Source of the DNA: Zychaea mexicana
Lineage: Eukaryota > Mucoromycota > Mucoromycetes > Mucorales > Lichtheimiaceae
DNA length: 64,000 bases
NCBI RefSeq assembly: GCF_025766255.1
Contig: NW_026516696.1
Span: 124,001 to 188,000 of the forward strand
Reading direction: 5' to 3'
Part shown: positions 1 to 10,560 of the stretch, piece by piece
How the letters are laid out: every line of letters starts with the position of its first letter
Numbering within the stretch: position 1 is the first letter of the stretch
Position numbers and translations under genes: made by a program
Notes under the pieces: model-generated
Database searches by the model: none
What the model was told of the DNA's origin: nothing
Seen by the model: only the letters and a program-made list of their open reading frames with translations

Positions 1-83
1 TTTGGATTTTTCAAAAAAAGTTGCAGATATATGATACGAGGAATTGCAAACCCAGGGGTTGCAAAAACCGGGGTTCAACTGTA
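1..83 (-). mobile_element. Terminal inverted repeat of a pogo/Tigger-like DNA transposon (body lies left of the window)
   Basis: Read on the minus strand from base 81, the sequence starts CAGTTGAACCCCGG and continues as GGTTTTTGCAACCCC- and TGGGTTTGCAATTCC-like blocks of about 15 bp, ending in a T-rich run. It is followed on the outside by TA (82-83), the target dinucleotide of Tc1/mariner-pogo elements. Nearly the same 80 bp recurs in opposite orientation at 63877-64000, which supports a mobile terminus over chance. No transposase is visible because the element body lies beyond the window edge. The assignment to pogo rests on TIR style and the TA site only. Confidence 0.65.
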
Positions 84-1420
84 GTTGTTACTTATGCTGA
101 ATTGATCGAAAATTAGAGACTTTAAGATTTAAAGAAAAACGGGGAAAAGGAAGAATCTACAGCAGAGACCCTCGTTTATTATTTTTTTAGCGTAATTCCA
201 CGGGCGATGATGGCTGAAAAGTTTAGCGAGAAGGTCTGTAGTACTCTAGGTATTATGTACGACCATTTATGAAGAAGAAAAGTCAACCAGGACAAAATGT
301 AATTAGATGGAAGGCTGCGACGGGCAATGCAATACATCTTCGTTACCGACCGCACAAGGTACGTTTAGATAATGATATTACAGGATCAGTAGACGAAAGA
401 TTAGAATGCAAGATAAACAAACTTACGACACCTTTTTTGATGATAGACACGCATCCAACATGTTGATTCCTGGTCCATATATCAAGGTGCACCGTTTGAG
501 CGATCCGAAGCGACAAACATCAGCCGCATAATCAAACTCTTTCTTTCCTGCAGTTCTGTCCCCTCCCATCGTCCAATGTAAAATACGCAAAAGTTTTCTA
601 GCTCTTTTCTCTGTACATCATAGACATATAAATGATGACGAAGAATCGCACGAACGATGAGATGGTGTACTTATCATCCTGGTCAACTGAATGATCCGGA
701 CCCGAGAATGTGCTTTGAAACTTATGATTACCTTTTCATCTTTCCGCCTTTTTATTTTCAAAGAAATCAGGAAAAGGATGGACACTATATAGTATCTGTT
801 TACTGACACCTTGTCAAATTACAAGCATCAAAAACGCAGTTTCTGCAGAGTGCAACCTCTTTGTTTGCAAGTACTCGAAAGGGTTCCTGAATAATGAATA
901 TCACAGTAAGCATCATCAGTACCACTCCACAAAAAAAATAAACCGAGCTGATTTAGTATTATTGCCCTGAGGTGCATATTTCCAAGCTTGCTTGGACGAT
1001 TTCCCGGGGATGTGCTACACAAGCACAAAAAACACAAACCCGCATAAAATACTTTTAAACTTTTTACCGAGATTTGTTTGGTAAATTACTTGGGGGGTAC
1101 ATAAAGGCAAAGGCGATGATGATGATGATGATGCTTTCCTCTCGGTCTGAGACACACACACACACACACACACCGAAGCTAAGGCTGTGAGGGGGTCTAC
1201 TATGAGGGAGACGCGCTAAGAGAGGAATGGGATAAATCTACTCGGAGATAATGCTAGCCCGGACGACTTTAATATTATACGGGAAGTTTTTTTTTTTTAT
1301 TTTCAAGGTCCATTGACCAATGGGGAAATTTACCCTGTCCCAAAAAAGACTTGGATCGCTTTTGGTGGGTGAGAGAACGCTACGTGGGGGGAGAGAGAGC
1401 GCGCGCGCGGAGATTGCTCA
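84..1420. other. Spacer upstream of the SDR gene with simple repeats
   Basis: No convincing gene is seen here; the short ORFs have no recognisable content. The region holds a GAT trinucleotide run (about 1114-1133), an AC dinucleotide run (about 1152-1175), a CCAAT motif near 1315 and an alternating GA/GC run (1391-1410) just before the SDR TATA box. Confidence 0.6.
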
Positions 1421-1421
1421 C

Positions 1422-1429
1422 TATATAAA
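1422..1429 (+). promoter_or_regulatory. TATA box of the SDR gene
   Basis: TATATAAA lies 81 bp before the ATG at 1510 and is followed by a pyrimidine-rich stretch (CTTCTTTTCCGTTTCTTC) typical of fungal transcription starts. A CCAAT motif lies about 110 bp further upstream. Assigned from position and sequence only. Confidence 0.6.
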
Positions 1430-1509
1430 GCTACTCTGGTTGCTTCTTTTCCGTTTCTTCTTTTTACTGCAAATACACATATACCTCTTCATAAACACAC
1501 AAAATAACC

Positions 1510-2496
1510 ATGCTTCCTGAATTCTCGCTCAAGGGTAAGAAGGCCATTGTCACTGGTGGTGCTCGGTAAGCTATAATAACATGCAACATGAAATACTGTC
1601 CCCACCCCCCCTCTCTCTCTCTCTCTCTCTCCTGAGGACACGTTTTTGTTAATGAACTTACACACAATGTGTCCATAATATCGGCCATTACCAGCGGTCT
1701 CGGTTTGGAAATCTGTCGAGGACTTGCCGAAAGCGGCGCCGACGTTGCCTTGATGTACGTCTCGAGCGACAAGACCCACGACACTGCTGCCGAGATCGGC
1801 AAGGAGTTCAACGTGACGTGCAAGGCATACAAGGCCAACATTGCCGACGCCAAAGAGACCCAAGAAGCGATTGACCAGATCCACAAGGATTTTGGTCGCA
1901 TCGACGTGTTTGTTGCCAACGCAGGCATTTCTCAAAACGGTAACGCCGAGACGTTTGATTTGAATGACTGGAAGCACTTGTTTGATGTCAACGTCCACGG
2001 TGTCTTTTATGGTGTCCAGGCCGTTTCAAAGCACATGTTGGAGCAGGGTAGCGGTAGTATCATTTTGATGTCGTCTGTGTCCGCTTACTTGGCGAATCAG
2101 CCTCAATACCAATGCGCCGTAAGTTTGGATTTTGAGAGAGAGTACAACCGGGGGCAGTGGATGACGCGAGCTCTAAACGTGAAACGGGCTCCCTTTTTAT
2201 AGTACAACTGCACCAAGGCATCCGTGTCTATGATGGGCAAGTGCTTGGCTTATGAATGGGGTACGCGCGGTATTCGTGTCAACTCGGTGTGCCCTGGTTA
2301 CATGCGTACGGATATGCTCGAGCAGTTCACCTCCAAGCGACCTGATTTGGCCGAGGCATGGAACTCATTGAATCCCATGAAGCGCATGGGCGTTCCCAAG
2401 GAAATCAAGGGTGCTGTTGTGTTCTTGGCTAGTGAGGCTAGCAGCTATATCACTGGTTCTGACCTGTTTGTTGACGGTGGATACACCGCCATGTAA
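1510..2496 (+). CDS. NADP(H)-dependent short-chain dehydrogenase (mannitol dehydrogenase / sorbose- or xylulose-reductase type)
   Basis: Three exons (1510-1565, 1695-2118, 2203-2496) give 257 residues, the usual size of a classical SDR. Introns are GTAAGC..CCAG and GTAAGT..ATAG; the first contains a CT microsatellite. The cofactor motif TGGARGLG is split by intron 1 and is only complete after splicing, which supports the model. NAG occurs in beta-4, a Ser in LMSSVSAY precedes the active-site YNCTK (Y-x3-K), and the C-terminus is FVDGGYTAM. The family reduces sugars or polyols such as fructose/mannitol, sorbose or xylulose in the cytosol; the exact substrate cannot be read from sequence. The C-terminal codons are repeated in decayed form about 600 bp downstream. 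Confidence 0.9.
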
Positions 2497-2553
2497 ATAA
2501 TGCAAATATATATGTTCTTTTGTTATCTTCTCTTTAACTTCCTCTCTTGGATA

Positions 2554-2740
2554 TCATTTTCCCCACATATCGGCATCACCATCATCATCCATCGAGGTTA
2601 AAGATGGAAAAAAAAAAGATCATCGCTCTGGGGTTTTTGCAGTAGGGATTGAAAGTACCAGATAAACGAATCATGTAGGGGGAGAGTCTACTTAAAGGTA
2701 CAGTTCCTGAGAGCAAAAAGCGGGGAAATGACTTCAAGCG
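2554..2740 (-). pseudogene. Fossil copy of the 3' end of the formin-like gene
   Basis: On the minus strand 2554-2592 reads MDDDGDADMWGK-stop, next to the real gene's MDDHSDDMWEDVI-stop at 3216-3257. Similarity continues to the right: GCAGTAGGGATTGAAAG near 2640 corresponds to GCAGTAGCGGCTGCAAA near 3293, and fainter matches run to about 2735. The copy is out of frame and short, so it is a relic. It lies directly after the intact SDR stop, the same arrangement as the fossil SDR end and real formin-like end 600 bp further on. Confidence 0.6.
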
Positions 2741-3039
2741 CCTGTTCCGGAGGCACATATAGACACCTTTTTTCCGTTAACGCGAGCCAGAAGGATAGAG
2801 CAACCACCATCTATCAACATATGGGACAATAGCCACCTTTGACCAGGACGCCGCAAACCTTTTGGATTTGCGTATCCACCGTCGACTTTCATTACAAAAA
2901 AAAAGAAGTTTGCACGAAGCAACAAGATTAGGTGTGTGTAGCTCGACACTGCATACGCGTTGTTTTCGTGTTTTTGATTTACCATAGTTGGGGTAATTCG
3001 CCACAGAAAACAGATCACAGGATGCGGTCCTTGTTGTGT

Positions 3040-3105
3040 CTGCACCTCACCAACCTCCCTCCTCAAAAAATATTGGTTGACGGCGGCCGATACAACCGCC
3101 ATGTA
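3040..3105 (+). pseudogene. Fossil copy of the 3' end of the SDR gene
   Basis: TTGGTTGACGGCGGCCGATA, continuing to CAACCGCCATGTAA (3072-3105), matches the SDR terminus (2470-2496, TTGTTGACGGTGGATACACC, then GCCATGTAA) apart from short insertions. Weaker similarity (TTGTTGTGT..) extends to the left. It sits 111 bp before the stop of the formin-like gene, mirroring the 58-bp spacing between the real SDR stop and the fossil formin-like stop. It has no open frame and is not a gene. Confidence 0.6.
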
Positions 3106-3215
3106 AAAAAAAAAAATATTACAGATTTATTAACATATATACTATAAACTTCTCGTTTAGATTTACACTACACGCGCGCCCCCTTCATGCCTCGACAACT
3201 GGGTATAAAGGCATT

Positions 3216-4823
3216 CTAGATAACATCTTCCCACATATCGTCGCTATGATCATCCATCAACTCCATTTCAAAAAGGTCAGCCCATGGTTGCAGTAGCGGC
3301 TGCAAATAACGGATATACGAGGCATGCAGGGTGGGATGAGGGCATACCGAGAGGGCATGTGTGATTTTCTTGAAGCCGGATAACATGATTTCCATGCGCA
3401 TCTTTTCTTGCTCGTACTTGTCGTACGTGCCGCTGAACGTTGTTGCAGGTGTCGTCACAAGCGTGCAGATCAACCGGAGGTTGGTGATGAGGTAGTCGAC
3501 CACGCCTTCATCCACCATGACGACTTCTTGTGTAGTTTGGCGTAGCGGTGACTGTGAGGGTGTACCATCTTGCTGTTGTTGTTGTATGTGTTGATTTGCC
3601 CTCAGCTGACGGTACGCGCTCTCAAAGTTGTAGTCGAGCACTTGGGACAGATAGGTCATTGGTTCGATATGTCGGTCGACGGTCAGTTGAAGCTCACGCA
3701 TCCACGCAGTGTAACGCGGCCGGCCAGTCTCACCGTTTGATATTTTTTGCATCATGGTCTCTGTATCTGCCTTGAGCGACATGGGGAACAGACTGTGCCT
3801 CTTGGGCTCCTCCACGAAATCCTCGGGCTTGTCTCGCAGCAACTGCCGTAACACATCGTATCCATGGATATATTGACCCTCTTGCGTCGTCACCTGGATA
3901 CTCGGCAATGTGCACAGCACACCGAGCAACTGCTGTCTTGTCTGCACGTCGAGCAAATACAGTGCCTTGACCTTGACGTCCGAGGGTCCAAACAAAATAT
4001 CACGCACGTGCCCCAGTGCTTCAGGCTGGGTCAGCACCTTTTCGATACCGGTGTTTTCGTGGATCATGATGGTCTTGAAACAGCGACACAGCAGCTCGAT
4101 CTTTTTGTCGCTTTGTTTTTTTATGTTCTTTTTGGATTCACCCAGTGCATGTGTGAGCGCCTCGTAGCCGTCGAGCGCGAGGAATGCGTCGGTCCAGCTG
4201 ACTACGCTGCTCCGCAAATGGATCCGGAGGTGCACGAGATCATCCTCGGTGGGTGTGGAGCGGAGCGCTCGGCAAAAGTATTCCGGGTTATCCGCAAACA
4301 CGTCCCGTACACTCTTCCTCCGCGAGTAGGTTGATGGCTTGAATGACAGCAGGTTGGATGACTTGCTTGTGGTACCAAAGGTGCCGTTTCCACCGCCACT
4401 ACTGCCACTACTACTACCACCACCACCACCGAGTATGCTGCTGCTGCCGTTGCTGCCACTACTGCCAATGCTGTGCTTCTTGCTGTTTGGCTTTTTCGAC
4501 GACTGCATCAGCATGATGGACTTTTGCTGGGTCGTGAGCTGGGTCAGCGATGGTCTGATGGTTGATGACAGCGCATATTCTTTCATGAGCTGGTCGAATG
4601 CTTCATCCACGGCCTGTTTGTCCTTCTCACCAAAGGTCTGGTCGATCTGGACTGTACGAAGCGGCGGCGGCGTGTTTGGGTTTGCGCGGACGGACGAGAT
4701 TTCCGAAAACACAGAGTCCCGCATCTCTTCATCGTCGTCTTCGCTGCTGCTGCTCGGACTACTTTCGTCCTTGCGTCCAAAGATGTTGGTGAACTTGGTC
4801 AATAGTCTTGGCGAAGTAGTCAT
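3216..4823 (-). CDS. Formin-type GBD/FH3 domain protein lacking FH1/FH2
   Basis: An uninterrupted frame of 535 residues starts at MTTSPRLLTKF. Residues 1-160 are low-complexity (acidic/Ser-rich, then Gly/Ser repeats). From about residue 165 the sequence follows the diaphanous-related GTPase-binding/FH3 pattern: VRDVFADNPEYF, LRIHLRSS, DGYEAL, CRCFKTIM, and KALYLLDV leading to a long helical C-terminal half. In formins this armadillo region binds Rho GTPases and targets actin assembly, but no proline-rich FH1 or actin-nucleating FH2 follows before the stop. It may act as an adaptor or polarity factor. I chose the ATG at 4823: the frame stays open upstream to 4976, but that part reads as a translated CT-rich leader. 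The 3' end faces the SDR gene. Confidence 0.75.
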   Translation of the reverse strand: MTTSPRLLTKFTNIFGRKDESSPSSSSEDDDEEMRDSVFSEISSVRANPNTPPPLRTVQIDQTFGEKDKQAVDEAFDQLMKEYALSSTIRPSLTQLTTQQKSIMLMQSSKKPNSKKHSIGSSGSNGSSSILGGGGGSSSGSSGGGNGTFGTTSKSSNLLSFKPSTYSRRKSVRDVFADNPEYFCRALRSTPTEDDLVHLRIHLRSSVVSWTDAFLALDGYEALTHALGESKKNIKKQSDKKIELLCRCFKTIMIHENTGIEKVLTQPEALGHVRDILFGPSDVKVKALYLLDVQTRQQLLGVLCTLPSIQVTTQEGQYIHGYDVLRQLLRDKPEDFVEEPKRHSLFPMSLKADTETMMQKISNGETGRPRYTAWMRELQLTVDRHIEPMTYLSQVLDYNFESAYRQLRANQHIQQQQQDGTPSQSPLRQTTQEVVMVDEGVVDYLITNLRLICTLVTTPATTFSGTYDKYEQEKMRMEIMLSGFKKITHALSVCPHPTLHASYIRYLQPLLQPWADLFEMELMDDHSDDMWEDVI

Positions 4824-5076
4824 TGTCGTTGTTGGATAATAAGATAAGAAACTAGAATAAATGGCAAACGCAAAAACAAAGAAAGAAAAAGGGGAGAGTT
4901 TGAAAAAGAAAGACCAACTATTTACTGCTATCTTTCTCTTGTTTCTTATAATCTTACTGCATGTGGGAAGAAGCACACAGGCACAGAGAAAGAGAGAGAG
5001 GAGTAAGATGCAAGACCCAACACATCCTGCCTATTATGGCGCATAAATTACTAAATACAGAACAACCGGCACTTTA
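4824..5076. other. Promoter-side spacer between two minus-strand genes
   Basis: Purine-rich on the plus strand, i.e. CT-rich on the minus strand immediately before the start at 4823, as expected for a leader and core promoter. No further gene is seen. Confidence 0.5.
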
Positions 5077-5733
5077 TTATTTCTTGTTGTAAAATCGCAA
5101 GTTCAAGAATGCACGGCTGATGGATGGTCTCCGAGCTGGTTTGAATGACAACACGTCTTCGTCTTCCCCGTTGTCTTGCAGCTTCTCGTCATCATTGTCC
5201 TGCAGTGATGATGATGGTTGTGATTTTGATGAAGGTGCTCGTCTCGAACGTGCTGGTGATGAAACTGATAATCGTGGAGTTTGTGGCTGTGGTATAGGAG
5301 GAGATGATGGTGATGTGGGAGATGATGATGATGATGATGATGGCAAAGTTGTTGTTGGTGTGACGACGGCACTAGCAGAAACAGAAGAGCCAGGAGTCGG
5401 ATGGGTGTACAAGCTATTGGGTATGGGACGGAGATCCAAAGTTTGTAACCTCAAGTGTCCAGCGTCGTCGTATTTTCGTCTGTTGCGACAGTATTCACGG
5501 CTATCTTCTCGTTCGTATTCGTGTATCACCGGTGGCGCTGTGGTGAAGCTGACCTGCCGTCGACCTTTGCGTTTTTGCTTTCTTTGTTCGTGCTCCTGAT
5601 TGACTCTGAGTAGGGTGTCGCTGTACACTTTGGCTAGATCGATTCGCTTTGTCCGTCCGTAATAGCTGCTGGGCCATGCCGTTGGATCTATGTCTACTGG
5701 ACCGCTGTGATTGAGATATGTATGATACGCCAT
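5077..5733 (-). CDS. Unknown 218-residue protein with an RVxF-like PP1 docking motif
   Basis: Single exon starting MAYHTYLNHSG. The frame continues four codons further upstream only through a TTG, so the first ATG (5733) is taken as the start. A basic stretch (QRKQKRKGR) leads directly into RQVSFTTAPPVIHEYERE; RQVSF fits the [K/R]-x-V-x-F protein phosphatase 1 docking consensus, and the following PPVIHEYE block is similar to conserved boxes in fungal PP1-interacting regulators. The centre is Ser/Thr/Pro-rich and probably disordered; the C-terminus is RPSISRAFLNLRFYNKK. I do not recognise the family; PP1 binding is an inference from the motif. It is transcribed in the same direction as the formin-like gene. 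Confidence 0.7.
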   Translation of the reverse strand: MAYHTYLNHSGPVDIDPTAWPSSYYGRTKRIDLAKVYSDTLLRVNQEHEQRKQKRKGRRQVSFTTAPPVIHEYEREDSREYCRNRRKYDDAGHLRLQTLDLRPIPNSLYTHPTPGSSVSASAVVTPTTTLPSSSSSSSPTSPSSPPIPQPQTPRLSVSSPARSRRAPSSKSQPSSSLQDNDDEKLQDNGEDEDVLSFKPARRPSISRAFLNLRFYNKK

Positions 5734-6086
5734 ATTATAAAACAATGACAGGATGATAATGATTAAAAGGTTATTGCCTTTTAATAAACAAAGAAAAAGT
5801 AAAAGAAAGTAAGAGAGAGAGAGAGAAGAGTTGAGGGACTAAGAGAATGAAAGAGAGTGAGGGTAAGGGAAAAAGAAAGGAAGAAAAAAGGGGTGGGTCG
5901 TGTGTGGTGTGGACGAAAGAGGGTTAGAAGGGAAAAAAACAAGATTAAGAGGGCACGACGTTATATGGTATGTGCACACCCTTAACAATGCCGCGGAATG
6001 CCCGTTTCTAACTGAACTTCTCCTAAGATGGATGGATTGATGCATTGGATGATCTACCTTTCTACTACTACTACTACTACTATTGG
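5734..6086. other. Spacer between the 218-residue gene and the Snf2 3' end
   Basis: Holds a long GA-rich run (about 5790-5890), which is the CT-rich leader of the minus-strand gene at 5733, and a CTA microsatellite (about 6063-6082) just after the Snf2 stop. A bromodomain exon for Snf2 was looked for here and not found. Confidence 0.5.
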
Positions 6087-9000
6087 CTAATGTATGCGGA
6101 GCTTTTTGGCCTTTTTGCTACTACTGCCAGGCGGTGCTCCATCTGGAGACATGCCCCGTTTTCCCGGAGATGCTGAAGCAGAAGATGCCTCCTTCTCCAG
6201 CCTTCGCAACCATTGTCCTTCCGTCATGCCATCATCATACTGGATAGGCTCGCGTGTTCGTTGGCCACGACCAAGCACTTCCAAGTCTTGATCCTCCTCG
6301 TATGGGCCGCTATTGTCGTATTGATACACGTCAGGCAGCTCCCACTCTTGCATGAGCCGCTCTGGCTTGGCTCCAGGAGGATGATGATCCCCATAGCGTT
6401 GCTTCCATTCCTCAGCCGTAGCACGCTGCCGTTCTAAATCCATCTTGGAGAAAGTAGCATATTCTTGGTCCGACCGTTTCAACATCAGATTAAGCTCTTC
6501 GTCGTCTAATTCCTCGTTCTCCTCATTGTCATCACGCTCGTCGCTCTTGTCCTCTAGTAAAGATCGCAAGAATGCCTCGCGGTCCTCTTCGGTACTTCGG
6601 TGGTCAAATTTGCCAGCTTGGATGACTTTGCCGTCAATGTCTAGCTTGTATTGCGCTCGTGCCAAGATATTCTCTTCAATGGAATCTTCGGTGATGAGGC
6701 GAAATATCCTGACCTCCTTTGTTTGGCCGATACGATGGGCACGATCCTGTGCCTGCAGATCTTGATGTGGGTTCCTGAATTTAAAGAAAATGGCAAATGA
6801 AGAGGAAGAACGAGATGTGTACAGTCTATGAGTTAGTTGACCAATGCCTCGTTTTCTGTTGGAGCTAATGGCAAGGATGATGAAGGGTCCCTAGAGGCCC
6901 TTGCCGCTGTATATCCCACTTTCAATCCCCACCACGCACTATCTACTCAACAATCCTCCCTTTTCCTTTCTCCTAATTAAACATACCAATCAGAGTCGAA
7001 AATAATCACCGTGTCTGCCGTCTGCAAATTCAAGCCCAAACCACCTGCGCGAGTACTCAGCAGAAATACAAAGTACGGAGAGTCCGGTGCGTTGAACACT
7101 TGTAGTAGTCGCGATCGATCATCTGATTTAGTCGATCCATCCAATCGAAGGTGGCGATAACCACGGTATAAGCAGAAGTCTTCCATGATATCCATGATCT
7201 GCGTCATTTGGAAAAAGATCAGCACTCGGTGACCGGTCGATCGAAGCTTAGGGAGGATGCGATCAAGCAGCTCAAACTTTCCGGATGTTCGGTACAGCAG
7301 TTCATTGCTCATCTTGTATGGGTTCACCGCTCGTTCGACTTCTTCGAAAACAAACGGATGATTACATATCTTACGAAGTTGCATGATTGTGTTGTTTAAG
7401 CCTTTGATGCTTGTGCGCCTATTGATGTTGGAAAAAAATAAGAATGATTAGATTTTTCTTTGCAACATTGTCCTCTTAACAGTAATGTAGACATACCCAC
7501 TGCCACCCGAATTGCCAGCATATAACATGCCATGCTTTTTCATTTGCCAGTAGAGTCGCGACTGCAAAGCTGACAGCTTGCATTTAACCACCCGTTCTAC
7601 CTTATCCGGTAATTCCGATTCAACATCTTTCTTCAGTCGCCGTAAAAGGAATGGCCGCAGTACCTAGTAAGTACAAACAAAGACGGCTATGCATAAGTCT
7701 CACGGTAATTAAATCATCATACCACACCCATCACCACTCATATGCTCCACCTCCTGAAAAAAAGAAAATTTTAATAAATATGTTAGTAGTAATCCTAAAA
7801 ACTTACTTTATGCAAACGTTTGATAATCAATAGCTGTTCTTCTTCATTTAGCTCCACCTTGTCCTGGACACCTTGATTCGAAAATGGAGTATTGAACCAT
7901 TCTTCAAAGCTCTTTACGCTGTTAAAGATGCGGGGTAGAACAAAGTTCAACAAAGCCCATAATTCTGGCAAATTGTTCTACAGTGCATACATACAAGTTA
8001 AATTAGCATTCAAGGGGGGGGGGGCAAACCCAAAAAAAAAAGAAGGTGCTATGCTACATACAACAAGGGATGAAGGGGAGGGGGAGAGCAATAGAGAGAA
8101 AGTATAAAAAAAAGCTATTTACCTGCAGCGGAGTACCGGTCAAAATGAGGCGGTACCGTGCATCATAATACTGCCGAAGCACAGACGTCAGCTTGGATTG
8201 CGTATTCTTCATGCGGTGACCTTCGTCAATAATCATGTATGTCCATTTAATTTTTGATAGGATGGGCCGATCCTTGATGATGTAATCGAATGTCGTCAAC
8301 AAAACTTGAAAGTCTCGATGCTTGATTTGTGATTTCTGAATGCTTTTGCGCACGTCTGGTGGGCCCTTGTATACAATTTTTGTCACTGTTGGAGCCCATT
8401 TTTCGAATTCCAGCTCCCAATTGGTGATTGTGCTAGTAGGTTGTTCATTCAGTTGGTTTTTCTTTTTAGTCCCCCGTTTGAACGTTAACCCTAACACGAA
8501 AAAAGTGTGATAGGGTAGTAGTGGTTTTTTAATCAAACTTACGATAATGGCACGATAACCAAAAAGGGGCCATTTTGACTTTTCTTTTCAATCAAATAGG
8601 TCACTAAGCTGATGGTTTGAATCGTTTTGCCAAGACCCATTTCATCAGCCAGGATGCCGTTGAGCTTGTTGTTATAGAGCGATACCATCCATTGCAGGCC
8701 CTTGACCTATATACACACAAAAGATTTTGGTCCGTTAACACAAACGGCATAATTCTAGTGGCAAAATCTTAAACTTTACCTGATAGTCTTTTAATTTGCC
8801 GCCGCTCATAATTTGTGGTTGACAGACATTTTCTTGAATTCGATGTGCCATGCGGAAATAATCCATCTTATTTCCAGACGAATCCTGTGTGCAACACAGT
8901 TAGTTTTTTGAACCATTTCTTAGTTCCCATTTGTGAGTAAAAACTTACCGTCAGCATAGTTTCTTCATCCGGTTCTTCACCTTCTAACAAGTCATCGGCT

Positions 9001-10560
9001 TTCTCCTCCACTTGATGAATTGGATCATTCTGCTGATCCACCACCGCGCGTGTGAGTGATTCCAAATAAGTGCCAGTTTGCTTGAGCAGTAATGTCAATC
9101 GGGTATCCTTGGCCTCATCAATCAGCTTCATATAGGCCTCTTCATCATCAGCTCTCAACGCACGCATACGTTCCTTGGACAAGCGATCTGCACGCCGCTG
9201 TTCTTCACGTTCAATATGTGCATGGAATTGCAGCACTGCCTTGCCCAACTTGCCCATCTTTCCTTGAGACGCCTTGTGCCATGCCAATAAATCTCGGCCA
9301 TGGTTGCATACGGTCTGCAGATACTCCAAATGACGCTGCTTTTCACGTTTCTCCTTATCTAACCGCTGCTGTCTCTCCAACTTTTCTGTCATCTTGGCAT
9401 CGCGGATGGATTGTTTCATTAGCTTGCGATAGGCAGCTCTGTCAATCGTGGCAGATAATTTCGCGGCTTCTTCTTGTCCATGCAGTACTTCTTGACGTAT
9501 TTTGATCTGTTTATCCCGAAGCCGCAATGATTTCAATCGGATGATGTCGGTGAGCTGATCCGGTGTTGCGCTTCTGATCGTTTCTTTGTAATTTTCGTCA
9601 ATCAGCTTCCCAAGTTCGGTGCCGTCCACTATTTTGGATTCCAATTCATCTTGGCGCAGCTGTGCGCGACGTTGGATCCGTTCTTCGCGTTTTCGAAGTA
9701 CTGTAAGCGGTGAGAGTCCCTTGGGAGTCATGGCAACAAATGGCATGTTGGGTGGCAGATGTTCTTCTGGGACAAGTAACCGTTGTTGTCGCGATGCGTG
9801 TGCATGCGATCGTTGGATTCCGGACAGCAGGTCCATAAATGTGAGCTGCTCTTTGACGGGTGTGTCTGGGTACTTGACTTTGCTTAATGCGCGATGATCT
9901 CGTTCTTGACGATAGATAGCCTCGGCTAGTTTTTCGCCAAGTATTTTGCGTTGCTCTTCAACGGGCGGTACAGGCTCGTCTTGGACAGGTGCACCCATGC
10001 CCTTTTGCAGGAATTGAAATGCAAGCATTTGATATTGGATTTGGTTGAGCATATTATTTGGCGGTGCTAAGGAAAAGTAATATATCCTGTTAACAAGTCC
10101 ACTGCTGTCTCTGTTTTTTCCCGCTTAATACCTGATGCTCCACCTTGCTGTTGCTGTAATAAGTGCTGTTGTAGCAGCTGAAGTTGCATTTGCTGCTGTT
10201 CAGGCGTCACGTTTTGTGCTAGTTGTTGCTGAAGCATAAGCGTTTGGTGTGGTTGGTTTTGTTGGTGCAATTGTTGTTGTTGTTGTTGCTGCTGTTGCTG
10301 CTGCTGTTGGAACAATCGGATCACCGCCATTAACTGCGAGTATTCGTTCTTTCCATCTTCTTTTGCTCCGGCTGCTTCCAATTGCTTTGCTTTCTACAAA
10401 TTATTTGGCGATCCATCAGCAGCTGCTGAAAGGGAGAGGGAGAGAGGATCGCAATGTTTGCCTATATGCAACTTACCTGAACTACAGCTTCAAACTTTTC
10501 TTGAGTTGTGTTCGCATCAATGTTACCAGTAGGCGCTGCTGATGACGACGAAGGATTCAT
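6087..10560 (-). CDS. snf2: Snf2/Sth1/Brahma-type ATPase of a SWI/SNF or RSC remodeller, no bromodomain
   Basis: Ten exons (10560-10477, 10393-10132, 10066-8949, 8884-8780, 8706-8543, 8432-8123, 7977-7807, 7663-7497, 7418-6987, 6774-6087) sum to 3501 nt, 1166 residues. Order: poly-Gln N-terminus, a QLQ-like helix (about 117-140, [15 protein letters not shown]), a charged HSA region (about 300-370), the SNF2 ATPase with DEMGLGKT (about 545) and DEGH (about 646), helicase C with [15 protein letters not shown] (about 948), then a SnAC-like segment. The protein uses ATP to slide or evict nucleosomes in the nucleus. It ends in a basic KKAKKLRIH straight after the acidic/SnAC part, whereas yeast Snf2/Sth1 and animal BRG1 continue to a bromodomain. 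The conserved core leaves little doubt about the family; assignment to SWI/SNF or RSC is open. Confidence 0.93.

Noticed and set aside
1464..1998. Two long minus-strand frames (154 and 169 codons) over the SDR gene
   Set aside because: They are antisense shadows of SDR exons 1-2; their content mirrors SDR codon periodicity and crosses its introns.
2860..2890. Minus-strand KVDGGYANP resembling the SDR C-terminus
   Set aside because: The match is only about 15 nt and inverted; it is not consistent with the direct-duplication model that explains the other fossils.
4339..4839. Plus-strand 166-codon Leu/Pro-rich frame
   Set aside because: It is the antisense of Ser/Gly repeats in the formin-like gene.
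4823..4976. N-terminal extension of the formin-like protein with a hydrophobic segment
   Set aside because: The extension is the translation of a CT-rich leader; MTTSPRLL is a better start and the family has no membrane anchor.
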